Source: Lepturacanthus savala
Taxonomy: Eukaryota; Chordata; Actinopteri; Scombriformes; Trichiuridae
Length of the DNA stretch: 64,000 nt
Assembly (NCBI GenBank): GCA_030544235.1
Contig: CM060466.1
Coordinates: 651,466 to 715,465 of the forward strand
Reading direction: 5' to 3'
Shown here: one piece after another, positions 1 to 12,000 of the stretch
Position numbering within the stretch: position 1 is the first letter of the stretch
How the letters are laid out: each line of letters opens with the position of its first letter
Notes under the pieces: generated by a model
What the model saw: the letters and a program-made list of their open reading frames with translations, nothing else
Told to the model about the DNA's origin: nothing
Databases searched by the model: none
Translations under genes and position numbers: made by a program

Positions 1-620
1 TACTCTGGATAACAACTAGCCAGCTGACTTAAGTGAGTTTGAATACACAAAGGTTGGTAACAAGAAACTGACCTGTTTATTCAGGGATTAACAACATTAA
101 AATAACAAACAGGAATGACATCAGTGGTCAGTAAAAGTGCAAATCAGACTGTAAACTGTATGGAAAAAAAGAAACACAAATAACCTGAGTGTAAAATAGT
201 CTATTAACTCAGCATCAGTACTCTGCTTTTGAGCAGGTGTAAACCAAGGCTTTAAAAACCAGTGCAAATAATATTGTTAACTATTTAAAAACAAAAATGC
301 CCTCTACTGGAGTGTTGTTAATAAAGTTTCTTCAAAGTGGGATTTTCCGACAGAATAAAGAGTCTAAATAAACGTTTTATTTGTCATATTAAATAGATAT
401 TCAACATCCTGTTATACATCTTCTCTCTGTTTAGACATGCTGGTTTAACACTTTTTATTTATTTTAATTCGTCGTTATTCCTGCATCAGGTGACACAGTC
501 GAGTCCAGTCACCGGAGTCGCGCTCACATTTCCGCAGATTTGCGGAGATGCGTTCCGTTAAAAAAGGAGAAGAAGTCAACATCCCATGTTAAATAAAAAA
601 AACGATGTAGTCACATTAGT
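1..620. other. AT-rich stretch, no gene recognised
   Basis: This stretch is AT-rich and I recognise no exon, RNA gene or repeat family in it. The remaining 3' exon(s) of saraf were looked for here on the minus strand and not found, so they should lie beyond the left edge. Confidence 0.5.
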
Positions 621-624
621 TACA

Positions 625-1090
625 TTATCTGAGTGCTGCAACAATCCCAGTGGTTCGTTTCAGTGTAATTACGCTGTTTCGGTGTCTGTGCCGTTTGTCA
701 CGGAGCGACAAGTCTGAGCGTCTCTGGTTGCTATGCAACGCGAGGCGAGCTAAACAAATGTGGGGAGACGCTGATGCTGGTGTGCTGGAAAATGCGGACT
801 GGATTTTAGCGAAACAACAGCAAAAAAACTGGAATGGATTATCTGAACAGGTGCGCTGGAAATTTGCCAATATCGGCGACTGATCCGATGCCGATATTGA
901 TCGGGACAAGCCTACCCCAGACTCTGTGCCCTCTCTCACTTTGACTTTGGATGTTAAAAATCGATCCATTTTGCCACTCGCCAGATGTTTACACTCTTAC
1001 ATTCTTTTTTTTTTCTCTCGCCGCGCCTCCCCTGAAGCCCTCTGGCGCCCCCCAGGGGAGGCACGCCTCACACTTTGAAAACCGCTGCTC
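625..1090 (-). mobile_element. hAT/ZBED-type transposon 5'-end remnant
   Basis: Read on the minus strand from about 1090, the sequence opens with CAGCGGTTTTCAAAGTGTGA, the kind of terminal repeat seen on hAT elements, followed by a GC-rich leader. A reading frame then starts at 969 with MDRFLTSKVKVREGTE, resembling the N-termini of ZBED/hAT transposases. Near 905 the frame runs into an unrelated repeat beginning GGCTTGTCCCGATCAATATC, so this is a truncated or chimeric copy. Family assignment rests on pattern recognition only. Confidence 0.45.
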
Positions 1091-1179
1091 TAAATTATTA
1101 GAAGACAGACATGACATATAATTGATTATAATACAGTGATATCAACGTTAGGTCAGACCAACCCTACAACAGACCCTAC

Positions 1180-2485
1180 CTGGACCAGTGAAGTCGGGCT
1201 TGAATCCTGGAGGGGGCGGTCCTGCGGAGCCGTGTCGGTCGTCTCCATGGAAACGGTCCTGGTCCTGACCCGACTGGACCGTGGTCCGGCTGAGGAACAG
1301 CTTGTAGACGCCGTACGCTACGAGCAGGAGCACGGCGACCACCATCAGGCCTCCGGCCTCCTCGCTGCCGGAGGGCGGAGAGCTCTGATGCTGCTGATGC
1401 TGGTTGCCATAGAAACCGCCGAAGACTTTGGAGGCAAAGTCTCCGACACCTGAGAGGAGGAAACAGACATAAATATGTACTGGTTTGTCCAGTCCAGGTC
1501 TCCGGGGTGATGGTCAGTCATCCTACCTCCGAATCCTTTGGAAGCCCCGCCCCCTCGCGTCCTCCCTTCTTGGGTCAGCTCCAGCGTGTACTCCAGTCCG
1601 CAGGAACCCGTCAGGATGTAGGCGTCGGTGGGATGGCTGAAGCCCTCACAACTCACCTCGATGTGTCCAAACCGGAAGGAGTTGTCCATGTCTGTCCTAC
1701 ACTCCCACTGAGAAGATATAAAACCAACCACTGAGAAGATAAAATATCAACCACTGACAAGATAAAATATCAACCACAGGATAAAATATCAACCACTGAG
1801 AGGATAAAATATCAACCACAGGATAAAATATCAACCACTGAGAGGATAAAATATCAACCACAGGATAAAATATCAACCAGTGAGAAGATAAAATATCAAC
1901 CACTGAGAGGATAAAATATCAACCACAGGATAAAATATCAACCACTGAGAAGATAAAATATCAACCACAGGATAAAATATCAACCAGTGAGAAGATGTAT
2001 GTCTCACCTGTATGTCCAGCCCCTCCCCCTCTACTCACCTGTATGTCCAGCCCCTCCCCCTACCTATACGTCCAGCCCATCCCCCCTCACCTGTACGTCC
2101 AGCTCCCTTCTCCTCCTTCTACCTATACGTCCAGCCCATCCCCCCTCACCTGTACGTCCAGCTCCCTTCTCCTCCTTCTACCTGTACGTCCAGCCCCTCC
2201 CCTCCTCCTCACCTGTACGTCCAGCCCCCCCTCTCCTCACCTGTACGTCCAGCCCCCCCTCTCCTCACCTGTACGTCCAGCCCGTCCCAGCCTTTATTCT
2301 GACACTGGACCACCTCTGGGATGAAGGCGTGGCATCCAGCTGATCCGCCCACGCATCGCAGCTGAGGAAAGGGGTGGGATCGCTGCGCTGTGGTGAGGCG
2401 GTTCCTGTACAGGGTTAACACCTGGACGTCCCGCAGCAGAACGCTACCTGCAGGACATGCCTCTGTTACCATGGTGACAGAAGGC

Positions 2486-2527
<42 letters not shown>

Positions 2528-4332
2528 CCTATGGTGATTTAGAGTCTTCAATTAACCTCAGCATGTGTTTGGACTGTGGGAGGAAGCTGGAGAACCTGGA
2601 CCAGGACTAGAACCTGGACCAGGACTAGAACCTGGACCAGGACTAGAACCTGGACCAGGACTAGAACCTGGACCAGGACTAGAACCTGGACCAGGACTAG
2701 AACCTGGACCAGGACTAGAACCTGGACCAGGACTAGAACCTGGACCAGGACTAGACTGTGTTCCAAATTATTATGCAAATAATATTTTTCTCAGATTTTC
2801 TCAGATTATTACGCACAACAGAGTTTTATAACATTTTACAGGTTGTTGTGAACTGAAAATGCTCATCTTTTGAATTTGCAGCATTAGGAGTCATATTTAC
2901 TCACATCAAAAGCTATTTCAATCAAAAACATCTTAACAGGTCAAGTTACATTTTAACATCAGACCCTTATTTTATATCAGCTTATTTTTTCTTGCATCCA
3001 TTGACCTTGTGGGTTTTTGGAGTTTCTGCTTGAATTTATTACCAGGATATCAGCCTCCAGAGCTGCTGTTTGGATGTGAACTGCCTCCCACCCTCATAGA
3101 TCTTTTTCTGGAGGATGCTCAAAATATTGTCAATAGGGTTGAGGTCAGAGGTCAGGGGAGGATGGGGGCCACACTATGAGTTTATCTCCTTTTATGCCTG
3201 TAGCAGTCAATGATGCAGAGGTATTCCTGCAGCAGGAGATGGTGCATTGTCATGCATGAAGATGATTTTGGTATGCAAAGCGTAAGCGAAAATGTTTGTT
3301 AGAAACTCCACATACTTTACAGAGGTCATTTTCACACCTCCAGGGACCCTAAACAGGCTGACCAGCTCTCTGCCCATGATTCCAGCCTAAAACATGACTC
3401 CACCACCTCCTTGCTGACGTTGCAGCCTTGTTGGGACATGGTGGCCGTCCACCAACCATCCACTACTCCATCATCTGGATCCTCGGTGTCTGGACATGTC
3501 CAGACACTGAGGATCCAGATCAAGATCTTCCTCCTAGTGTGGAGGAAACTACTAGAATAAACACATAACTAAAAATACCACAGAATACAACAAAACTAAG
3601 TACTAACAGATAAAAAGGCAAGACAGGATAAAATTAAATCTAATAACTAAATAAATAATTGAAATATCTGAATAAACCAATTAAAAGCAGGGGGTTCTTA
3701 CAGCAGGAGTGAGACAGACACTAGTTGTTTTATCTGAGCAACAACTTTGGTTTTATTTTAGTTTTACAGAAAGCTGATGAAGATGTGGATGGATGGAATT
3801 CATGAAGCAGCTGTAGAAACACTGACAGGAACATGGAGGAGCTCGGTCAGAATCTGTGCTGATAACCACACCAACCTCACATACACTAAACAATTAACTA
3901 CACTCATACATGCTAACGTGCTAGCCTTTGTACCCACGTCACCGATAAGCGACTTATGACATCACATCAGAGTTTAAACTCTTTATATTATTCAACACAT
4001 TATTCTATAACTATATACTAGTTTATACAGGTATCTTTATACTCCTTAAACTATATTGTTTATACTCTATACAGTTTCTCGCCTCAATTTTACCTAAAGT
4101 AACCGGAAGTTGTTTAGTATGGTTTCCGGTGGTAAGGTTAGCGTTAGTCTGCTAACGTTAGCTTGCTAACGCTATTTGTGCTAACTGCGTCTTTCCCACG
4201 AGGCTATTAACGCATAGATGTATGAGTGTGACGTCACAATGTCACAGAGCGGAGGTGTAGATCAAACGTACCGTCAGTCCTGATCTGCTCCACCAACAGA
4301 AAGTTCAGCGCCAACAGAAAAACCCGCTGCAT
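1180..4332 (-). CDS. saraf: Store-operated calcium entry-associated regulatory factor (SARAF/TMEM66), 3' end missing
   Basis: SARAF is a single-pass ER membrane protein that dampens store-operated calcium entry by acting on STIM1. Four coding exons are visible: 4272-4332, 2269-2447, 1527-1707 and 1180-1449, with phases 1, 0 and 1 at the junctions. The start at 4332 opens a signal peptide (MQRVFLLALNFLLVEQIRTD). Exon 2 encodes the luminal domain (VLLRDVQVLTLYRNRLTTA; QLRCVGGSAGC; VVQCQNKGWDG). Exon 3 adds VSCEGF and GSCGLEYTLEL. Exon 4 holds the transmembrane helix (about residues 174-193) and the proline-rich cytosolic motif GPPPPGFKPDFTG. About 230 residues are present. The C-terminal exon(s) are not in the window. 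The exon 4 donor is taken as CCAG|GTAGGG at 1180; an alternative GT lies a few bases upstream. Intron 2 consists wholly of two minisatellites. Confidence 0.93.
1708..1995. repeat. Minisatellite built on the saraf exon 3 acceptor
   Basis: Units of roughly 15 to 24 bp with core GATAAAATATCAACC and alternating spacers (ACTGAGAA, ACTGAGAG, ACAG). On the gene strand the unit reads TTTTATCTTCTCAGTGG. This reproduces the pyrimidine tract, CAG and first exon bases of the saraf exon 3 acceptor at 1708-1710, the first copy of the array. Confidence 0.9.
1996..2290. repeat. Minisatellite built on the saraf exon 2 donor
   Basis: About ten imperfect units contain TCACCTGTACGTCCAGCCCC or its TGTATGT variant. 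On the gene strand each unit gives GGGCTGGACGTACAGGTGAG, which repeats the last codons of saraf exon 2 and its donor (exon end at 2269). The copy nearest the exon is the real junction; the others are donor look-alikes inside the intron. Confidence 0.9.
2488..2523. repeat. (CA)n microsatellite
   Basis: An uninterrupted CA run in saraf intron 1, about 40 bp upstream of exon 2. Confidence 0.95.
2537..2755. repeat. 18-bp minisatellite seeded in a fish interspersed repeat
   Basis: Positions 2537-2595 match the interspersed repeat also present at 50030-50085 (ATTAACCTCAGCATG; GGACTGTGGGAGGAAGCTGG). The repeat then passes into about nine 18-bp units, ACCAGGACTAGAACCTGG, whose tail (GAACCTGG) is taken from the repeat itself. 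Confidence 0.85.
2756..3530 (-). mobile_element. Degenerate Tc1-like transposon
   Basis: The left end TGTGTTCCAAATTATTATGC resembles Tc1-type terminal repeats of fish. On the minus strand around 3200-3270 a broken frame reads IIFMHDNAPSPAAG, the transposase segment containing the conserved catalytic Asp before Asn-Ala-Pro. Frameshifts and stops break the rest, and I see no matching right terminal repeat, so the copy is truncated near 3530. It lies in saraf intron 1. Confidence 0.6.
3531..4265. other. saraf intron 1, remaining part
   Basis: AT-rich sequence with a short GCTAACGTTAGC-type palindromic stretch near 4140-4170. No exon or known repeat was recognised. Confidence 0.5.
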
Positions 4333-4349
4333 GGTTCCGACTCTGCTGG

Positions 4350-4357
4350 ACTTCCGG
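4350..4357 (-). promoter_or_regulatory. ETS-type site upstream of saraf
   Basis: CCGGAAGT on the minus strand, 18 bp upstream of the saraf start codon. ETS sites of this form are common in TATA-less housekeeping promoters; function here is inferred from position. Confidence 0.4.
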
Positions 4358-4859
4358 GTTACTTCACACGTTACACTCGATTCGTATATCTTTTGTTACG
4401 TCACATGTTTTCATTTGCAGACCCAATGGAGACGGACCACGTCGGCTTGTCACGTGTCTGAGCTAATGCTGCATTTACTTGTGGTCGGAATAATCGGAAA
4501 AATCTGTTTTCTAAGGAAGAAAATTCACGTGATCAACGCTCCTCAAACCGGAAACTTTGATATTAAACATTATCAACGTTTTCAAATTTTTTTGGAACTT
4601 CAAAAAAAACGGAAGTGTTTAATTAAATTTATTAATTTATTTCCTTCTTCCAGTATGGCTCCTACACAGCTGCCCTCTGTATAGGTGGAGTTTAAACCTC
4701 CTCCTTTAAACTTTCAACAATAATATAAAAAAACATAAAACATGGTATATAGAATCTAGTTCATTCATCACAAATATGTTAATAGTAACAGAATAATAAA
4801 TCAAATAAACCCAATCAACCATTCAAATAAATACTTGGGGACACTAGGACAAGTCTGTC

Positions 4860-5050
4860 CATAAGTGGACAATTTCAGACCCTGTAGCCCACCCTCAGAC
4901 CATCTAGCCCTCCCTCAGACCCTCTAGTCCACCCTCAGACCCTCCAGCCCACCCTCAGACCCTCTAGCCCACCCTCAGACCCTCTAGCCCACCCTCAGAC
5001 CCTCTAGTCCACCCTCAGACCCTCTAGTCCACCCTCAGACCCTCTGGTCC
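4860..5050. repeat. Short minisatellite (about 20-21 bp) between saraf and galnt7
   Basis: About eight copies of CCACCCTCAGACCCTCTAG variants, lying between the saraf start and the galnt7 3' end. Confidence 0.85.
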
Positions 5051-5133
5051 TCAGTCCTAATCAGGACTTTTACATGTTGGACCATCTGGTCCAAAAAGCA
5101 AAGAAATACAGAGAGTTGTAGTAAAAATCTGAT

Positions 5134-5139
5134 TTTATT
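5134..5139 (-). terminator. galnt7: Probable galnt7 polyadenylation signal
   Basis: AATAAA on the minus strand about 1.3 kb downstream of the galnt7 stop codon. It is the best-placed canonical hexamer before saraf begins. Confidence 0.5.
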
Positions 5140-5420
5140 TCCTCAGTGCTCAGCCCACATCATTAAATCTCTGCTATAAGTTAGATATTTACATCAAGAC
5201 CCTTCTCAAAAATGCACCATGATCCTCTTTAGAAAGAAAAGTATTTACATGTAGAAAACGCTGCAACGTGATCATCCAACACCTAACTATCTTTCTGTTC
5301 CCTACAACCTTCTGGCAGCAGAAAAATACTTAAAGTCCTGTTCCCTCAGGTCAGAAACTGGCTGGAGTCAGAGGGTCCTGGTCTGTGGATGGAAACGAGT
5401 TCCCTATAAACCAACCAGAC

Positions 5421-5585
5421 CTGGACCTGGTTTCAGGGAACGAAGGCAGTAGGAAACAGACCCATCTGACCCGGTTTCAGGGAACTAAGGCGGTAGGAAA
5501 CAGACCCATCTGACCCGGTTTCAGGGAACTAAGGCGGTAGGAAACAGACCCATCTGACCCGGTTTCAGGGAACTAAGGCTGTATG
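5421..5585. repeat. 44-bp tandem repeat in galnt7 3' UTR
   Basis: Three to four copies of a unit containing GGTTTCAGGGAACTAAGGCG and GTAGGAAACAGACCCATCTG, within the inferred galnt7 3' UTR. Confidence 0.8.
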
Positions 5586-5999
5586 AAGATTTGTTTAAAT
5601 CCTAAGGGAGAGTTCACCCATAAACTCCAAGTGGTTTGTGTCTGGATTGTTTTTGGGGAAGCCGTTTCCTCTGGAATACAAAGGAACAAGGCACCAAAAT
5701 TAAACCTTTGAAAAAGTCAACAGCAACATTTCTATGGGTCAGAACCAGTCGGTGAAGTGGTCAGTAGTTTCTTTTGGGAAGTATTTTCTTTCTGCCAAAC
5801 TACACCTCCACATCCCAGCCACTCACACCAGAACTATCCGCATAAACAGCTGCTCTGTAGTTCTGATTTTGGGGTGAACTGCCCCTTTAAATTCAGCAGA
5901 TTTAGCCAGAACCACTACCAGGAACTGGAAACATGAAGAATATACTAAGTGTTGGAGAAGTCAGGGTCCCTCAGTGTTCCTGAAGGTGCTGCAGGTACA

Positions 6000-6092
6000 C
6001 CTGTTCCCTGATCACCTGTTCACCCGATCACCTGTTCACCCGATCACCTGATCGCCCGATCACCTGTTCACCCGATCACCTGTTCACCTGTT
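6000..6092. repeat. 16-bp tandem repeat in galnt7 3' UTR
   Basis: Copies of CACCTGTTCACCCGAT with small variations, in the inferred galnt7 3' UTR. Confidence 0.8.
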
Positions 6093-6432
6093 GACCAGAC
6101 GCTGGGATGTTCCCACTCTGTTCAACATGAATCAGAAGCTGCAGCTGGTTTAACATCTTTGGTTCAGTGAATGAAACAGTTTGTGAAACAGTTGATTGAA
6201 GAAATGTTGTAGAATTAAGATTTGAAGCTGATCATCAATATTCTGGTTTAGAAAAGACCTGAGAACCCAAAACAGCAGGGACACCATGGGGGCGGGGGTC
6301 AGAATCTAGAATCCAGGTTTAGTCTGGTAGCAGCAGTTTTTGATGGAGGCCGTTGCCAGGCAACAGGACTCAGACCTGTGATGCTGTGTGAGATCAGTCC
6401 AGTCGTTTGCTGCTGGTTCTGCTGCTGGTTCT

Positions 6433-6620
6433 TCAGACAGCAACGATGTTGTTCATCTCCCACCTCTGAGTGGTTTTACTGGTGTCACAGTCCGATATGA
6501 AGACTTTGTGCAGCAGGTCAGATCGATCCAGGCATTTTCCTGTCAGGGAAACACAGTAAGTTCCTTTAGAAGAGATTTTATCACATGTTCTCTTTCATAT
6601 TAAACCACACACACGAACCC

Positions 6621-6678
<58 letters not shown>

Positions 6679-7526
6679 ATATATCTAACCCATAGAATGT
6701 GTGTATTCACCCGTTGGTACGTGTGTGTGTGTTCACCCGTTGGTACGTGTTGGTACGTGTGTGTGTGTTCACCCGTTGGTACGTGTTGGTACGTGTGTGT
6801 GTATTCACCCGTTGGTACGTGTGTGTGTGTGTGTATTCACCCGTTGGTACGTGTTGGTACGTGTGTGTGTATTCACCCGTTGGTACGTGTTGGTACGTGT
6901 GTGTGTATTCACCCGTTGGTACGTGTTGGTACGTGTGTGTGTATTCACCCGTTGGTACGCGTGTGTGTGTGTGTATTCACCCGTTGGTACGTGTGTGTGT
7001 GTGTATTCACCCGTTGGTACGTGTGTGTGTGTGTATTCACCCGTTGGTACGTGTGTGTGTGTGTATTCACCCGTTGGTACGTGTGTGTGTGTGTATTCAC
7101 CCGTTGGTACGTGTGTGTGTGTGTATTCACCCGTTGGTACGTGTGTGTGTGTGTATTCACCCGTTGGTACGTGTGTGTGTGTGTATTCACCCGTTGGTAC
7201 GTGTGTGTGTATTCACCTGTTGGTACATGAGTGAATCGATGCAGATCCTGAAGAACAGACAAACAAACTGTTAAAAAGGTAAAAATGGACGAAATTATCA
7301 TTGATTTAATATTAATAGAAAGAAAAACGGAAACAACAATAATAACCGTCATTATTAGAGTATTGATCAGTGTATGGATCAGCGTATCAATCAGTACCTT
7401 GAAGTATTTCCACTCTGTGTGCTGGTTCTGGTCACAGTGAGTGATGATGACAGCTGAGTTGTCTCCTCCTCTGGTCAGACACTGGTCATACTGCATCAGC
7501 TGATTGGCTTCATTGATACGGAATAA

Positions 7527-7560
<34 letters not shown>

Positions 7561-9018
7561 TTCTGTCCTGGACGTTAAAGCACCTACCAACCAGCAACTA
7601 CTGCTACTACCAAGCTACTACAACTAACCAGCTACTACTACTAACCAGCTACTAACCAGCTATTACTACTAACCAGCTACTAACCAGCTATTACTACTAA
7701 CCAGCTACTAACCAGCTATTACTACTAACCAGCTACTAACCAGCTATTACTACTAACCAGCTACTAACCAGCTACTACTACTATTAACCAGCTACTAACC
7801 AGCTACTAACCAGCTATTACTACTAACCAGCTAGTAACCAGCTATTACTACTAACCAGCTAGTAACCAGCTATTACTACTAACCAGCTACTAACCAGCTG
7901 CTACTACTAACCAGCTATTACTAACCAGCTATTACTACTAACCAGCTAGTAACCAGCTATTACTACTAACCAGCTAGTAACCAGCTACTACTACTAACCA
8001 GCTACTAACCAGCTACTACTACTAACCAGCTACTAACCAGCTACTACTACTAACCAGCTACTAACCAGCTATTACTACTAACCAGCTACTAACCAGCTAT
8101 TACTACTAACCAGCTACTACTACTAACCAGCTACTACTACTAACCAGCTACTAACCAGCTACTACTACTAACCAGCTACTAACCAGCTATTACTACTAAC
8201 CAGCTATTACTACTAACCACCACAGTGAGGCTGGTTAATTACCTGGTTACCTCCCATCCTGTGGCATGGTCCTATTTCCACATTTCCTCCATTGGTGTGT
8301 CCCATGCTGTCGATGCAGTAACTGGTTTCAAAGCCTCGAATCTACAATACAAACACCTGTATTATTAGAATATATACATATATATTATAATAGACATCTC
8401 ATACACAAAATATAATTAGAATATCAGGAGAAGTTGATTTATTTCACTTGTACCATCATTTTATTATTGATGGATATAACTGACACCTACACTGGGCATC
8501 TCTCTTTATTCCATTTGAGTGGGTTATGTAGATAGAGATTTGTTATTCGTGTTATTCCTTTTATTAGATTTTATAATTTGCTTAGTGTTTTAAATATTGT
8601 GATGATGATTTGCACAAATTAAACAGTTCTTATAAAATCCACGTGTTTCTCTCTGCTACAGAGGCTGAGATATCAGCTTTTTACTAGACGCGTATGTGTA
8701 TTCAGTCCAGGCCAAAAGTCTGGAAACGCCTTCTCATTCAATGGGTTTTCTTTATTTTCATTGTAGTTTCTCACTGTAGGCATCAAAACTATGAATGAAC
8801 ACATGTTTATGGTGAAATAACTGAAAACATGTTTTATATTCTAGTTTCTTCTAAACAGATACCCTTTGATCTGATTGATAAAGACAGAAATTCCACAAAT
8901 TAATGATGATAAGACACAACTATGAAGTGAAAACCAGTTAAGGTGACGACCTGAGAAGGTAGTTCCTCAAGAGAATCATCAAGAGTGTGTAAAGCAGTAA
9001 TCAGACTACATACTATGC

Positions 9019-9082
<64 letters not shown>

Positions 9083-12000
9083 TCACCTCTCCCCACTCCA
9101 CATTTTTAGGAGGCAGAGGGTAATGTAGAGGAATGTCATAAGCGATTTCCTCCATGAACCATTTGAAGCTTTTACATCGATGTTCCTCCCTGACAAATAA
9201 AAGCAGCAGATTTAAAACGTTTAAGATTTATTCAGACTGGAACCTGCATCGAAATCAAGTTAGAGCATGAAGAGTGAAAGAGGACCTGTTCAGTCATTAA
9301 ATCACTTTATACTGTTCAGCTTCAGCCATAGATTTTCATTTCAGTGGCGCCTTATAAATGTAGACCATCAGGCCATGAGCAGCTATATCCGAACGCTGAG
9401 GCCTGGACTTCTAGACATATATTCACATTCTGAACAGGTGGGGAAGTTTGGTGTTTTCTACCTGAAGCGTTTGAGGTCGCTGATGTCTCCATAGGCCAGG
9501 GTGAGAGTTTCAGGACGACTGGCATAGAAGTAGTCTTTATATTCATCCCACCAGACCTCCACCACACGGACATAGTTCTACAGACAATGGGGCAAACAGA
9601 GAGTCAGCCACCAGGTGGAAAACTTCACCCACTGAAAAAGATGAGAGGCTAGGGCTATGAGAATGGGGGGAAAGAATCCAGGAAATTACATTGTAGGATT
9701 TTTAATGTTATTTGGTACATTTCTTACTTTGTCACCTACAAACAAAGATTAGTGTCTGTATTAATGACACCTGTTAAAAACACCTGTCCACAACTTCAAT
9801 CACTCCACTATGGACCAAAGATCTGTCCAAAGTGAACCTACGATGAAAATTAAAGGCCTCGTCTTTTTAAGTGGGAAAACTTACAATTGATGGCTGACTA
9901 AATACTAAAAACATTACTAAATATTATAAATATTTCTGATATTCATCCCAACAAACCTCCCCCACAATGTAGTTCTAGACAAACACAGGTCGGTCCAGTT
10001 CAGGTCCATGGTCAGGTCCATGGTCAGGGTCAGGGTCAGGTTCATGTCCAGGTTCAGGTCCATGGTCAGGTCCATGGTCAGGGTCAGGGTCATGTCCAGG
10101 TTCAGGTCCATGGTCCAGTGTGTGGAGGTCCTCCTACCTTCAGTGTGGGTGAGGACCCAACGTGAGCCGGTGGGGGGTTTCCCTGCCACCCCTGCAGTCT
10201 GTAGATGTGTCCGACCCGAGAACAGGGGACAAACAGCAGCTTCCCTCCACACTGCCAGATCTACAGAGACAGGTTGGGGTTAGGGTTAACCCTAACAGGT
10301 CATCTGACAAACAACCTCACAGCTCAGCCTTCTTCTACCTTGTAGGAGATTTCAAAGTTCTCTCCTCCCCAGATCTGTAGTCCAGGATCATACAGACCCA
10401 TCTCAAAGAAGAAGTCTCTCTCTATAGCAAACAGTCCTCCTGCCATGGCTGGAGACCTGCAGGTGGAGAAAACACACTCTCAAACATCGTCTTCACCCTA
10501 AAGCTGCCTCCTGCCAGGGCCCGTTTTCAGAAAGCCCAGCTCTCCTGATACCAGTGTCAGAAATGGACGAGTACTGCAGTCTTTGCAGCAATCTGTGCTG
10601 TCATTTATTACCACGACACCCAGAACAGCAGGATAAACCCAATCAGTTCAAGTAGGAGAAGGAGGAGGAGACAATATCAGGAAAACCGATTCAACTGCAA
10701 AACAGTGCTATATAAACAGAGGATTTTAACGCTGAACTGGAATTTGGAAGGAGAACCTGGTATCAGAACCTCTGTAACTGTCAGAGTGCAGAAGGTGTGT
10801 GATCTAGCAGAAGAAAGGTTCTGAAATGAATAGGATGTGTGAAACGGGCCCGTCCCTTACTGTCCAATAACAAGAGAAACCATCAAACAAAGAGCAGCAG
10901 AGACCAGTGGAAGCAAAACAGAGAAGATCAGGATGAAGAATGAAGGATTGATTGGGGGAAGATGAAGGGTGATGACGCCCCAGTTCGAACCAGAACCTTA
11001 AACCCGAAAACCCAGTCCGACTCCTAACCCGAAGCCTATTAACCCTAACCTGAACCCAAACCCTACTCAGCAACGCCCTGCAGCCCAACAGATCAGGTAC
11101 TACTGGTCCAGTCTGTATCAGATCAGGTATTACTGGTCCAGTCTCTATCAGGTCAGGTACTAGTGGTCCAGTCTGTATCGGTTATTATTGGTCCAGTCTG
11201 TATCGGGTACTACTGGTCCAGTCTGTAGCAGATCAGGTATTACTGGTCCAGCCTCAGGTGTTTGTACCTATATGGCTCAGTACGGGTTTGTCTCTGGGAC
11301 TTTTCCTTGTCCCCCAGAGGAACCCTCTTCCAGAGCATGCTCCAGTCCCATGCCCCTCTAGCAAAGCCGTCCTGGTCTCCTCCGCCCTGCGGCTCGATGG
11401 TGAAGGTCTGGCCGTGGATGGAGTCGATCAGAGGCACCGTGCACACGGTTCTGACAGAGTGGGGGCAGGGCCGTGTTTTCCAGATACATGGGAAAGGTGG
11501 GGTGGGGGGGCCAAGTATCAACACAAAGACGTGGGGGGGGTGAGGAGAGGTGAGGACAGGTGGGGGGACATGGAGACAAACAGAACAGTGAGTGTTAGCA
11601 TGCTGCAGCAGTGGAGGCTGGGTACCGGTAGGGCAGCGTGGTGTGTTTTCTCTGGGCCTTCTCTCTCTGGCTCAGAGGAACCCTCTTCCAGAGCAGACTC
11701 CAGTCCCAGGCTCCTCTAGCCAGGCCGTCCTCATCGCCGCCCTGCTGGGGCTCCATACTGTACTCATTACCATCTATATAGTCTATGAGAGGCACTGTAC
11801 ACACTGTCCTACACACACACACAAACACACACACACACCAGTGTCTTTACAAAACAAGCTGCTCACATCTACTGAGCTTGTCACAATTTCCATCATGTGA
11901 TATTTTTTCAAAATAATATCGTTGACTCCACTGACATCAGTGTGTTACCTGTCTTCTGAAATAGGAGCCACCAGTGGAGGATACCAGTTGATGCCAACCT

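Noticed and set aside
625..883. Overlapping frames on both strands near 0.6-0.9 kb as a real gene
   Set aside because: They lie within transposon-derived sequence (hAT terminal repeat and leader), and the minus frame is chimeric.
6697..7496. Open frames of 177-191 codons with repeated VFTRWYVCVC-type peptides
   Set aside because: Products of the minisatellite copied from the galnt7 exon 14 donor, open in several frames at once.
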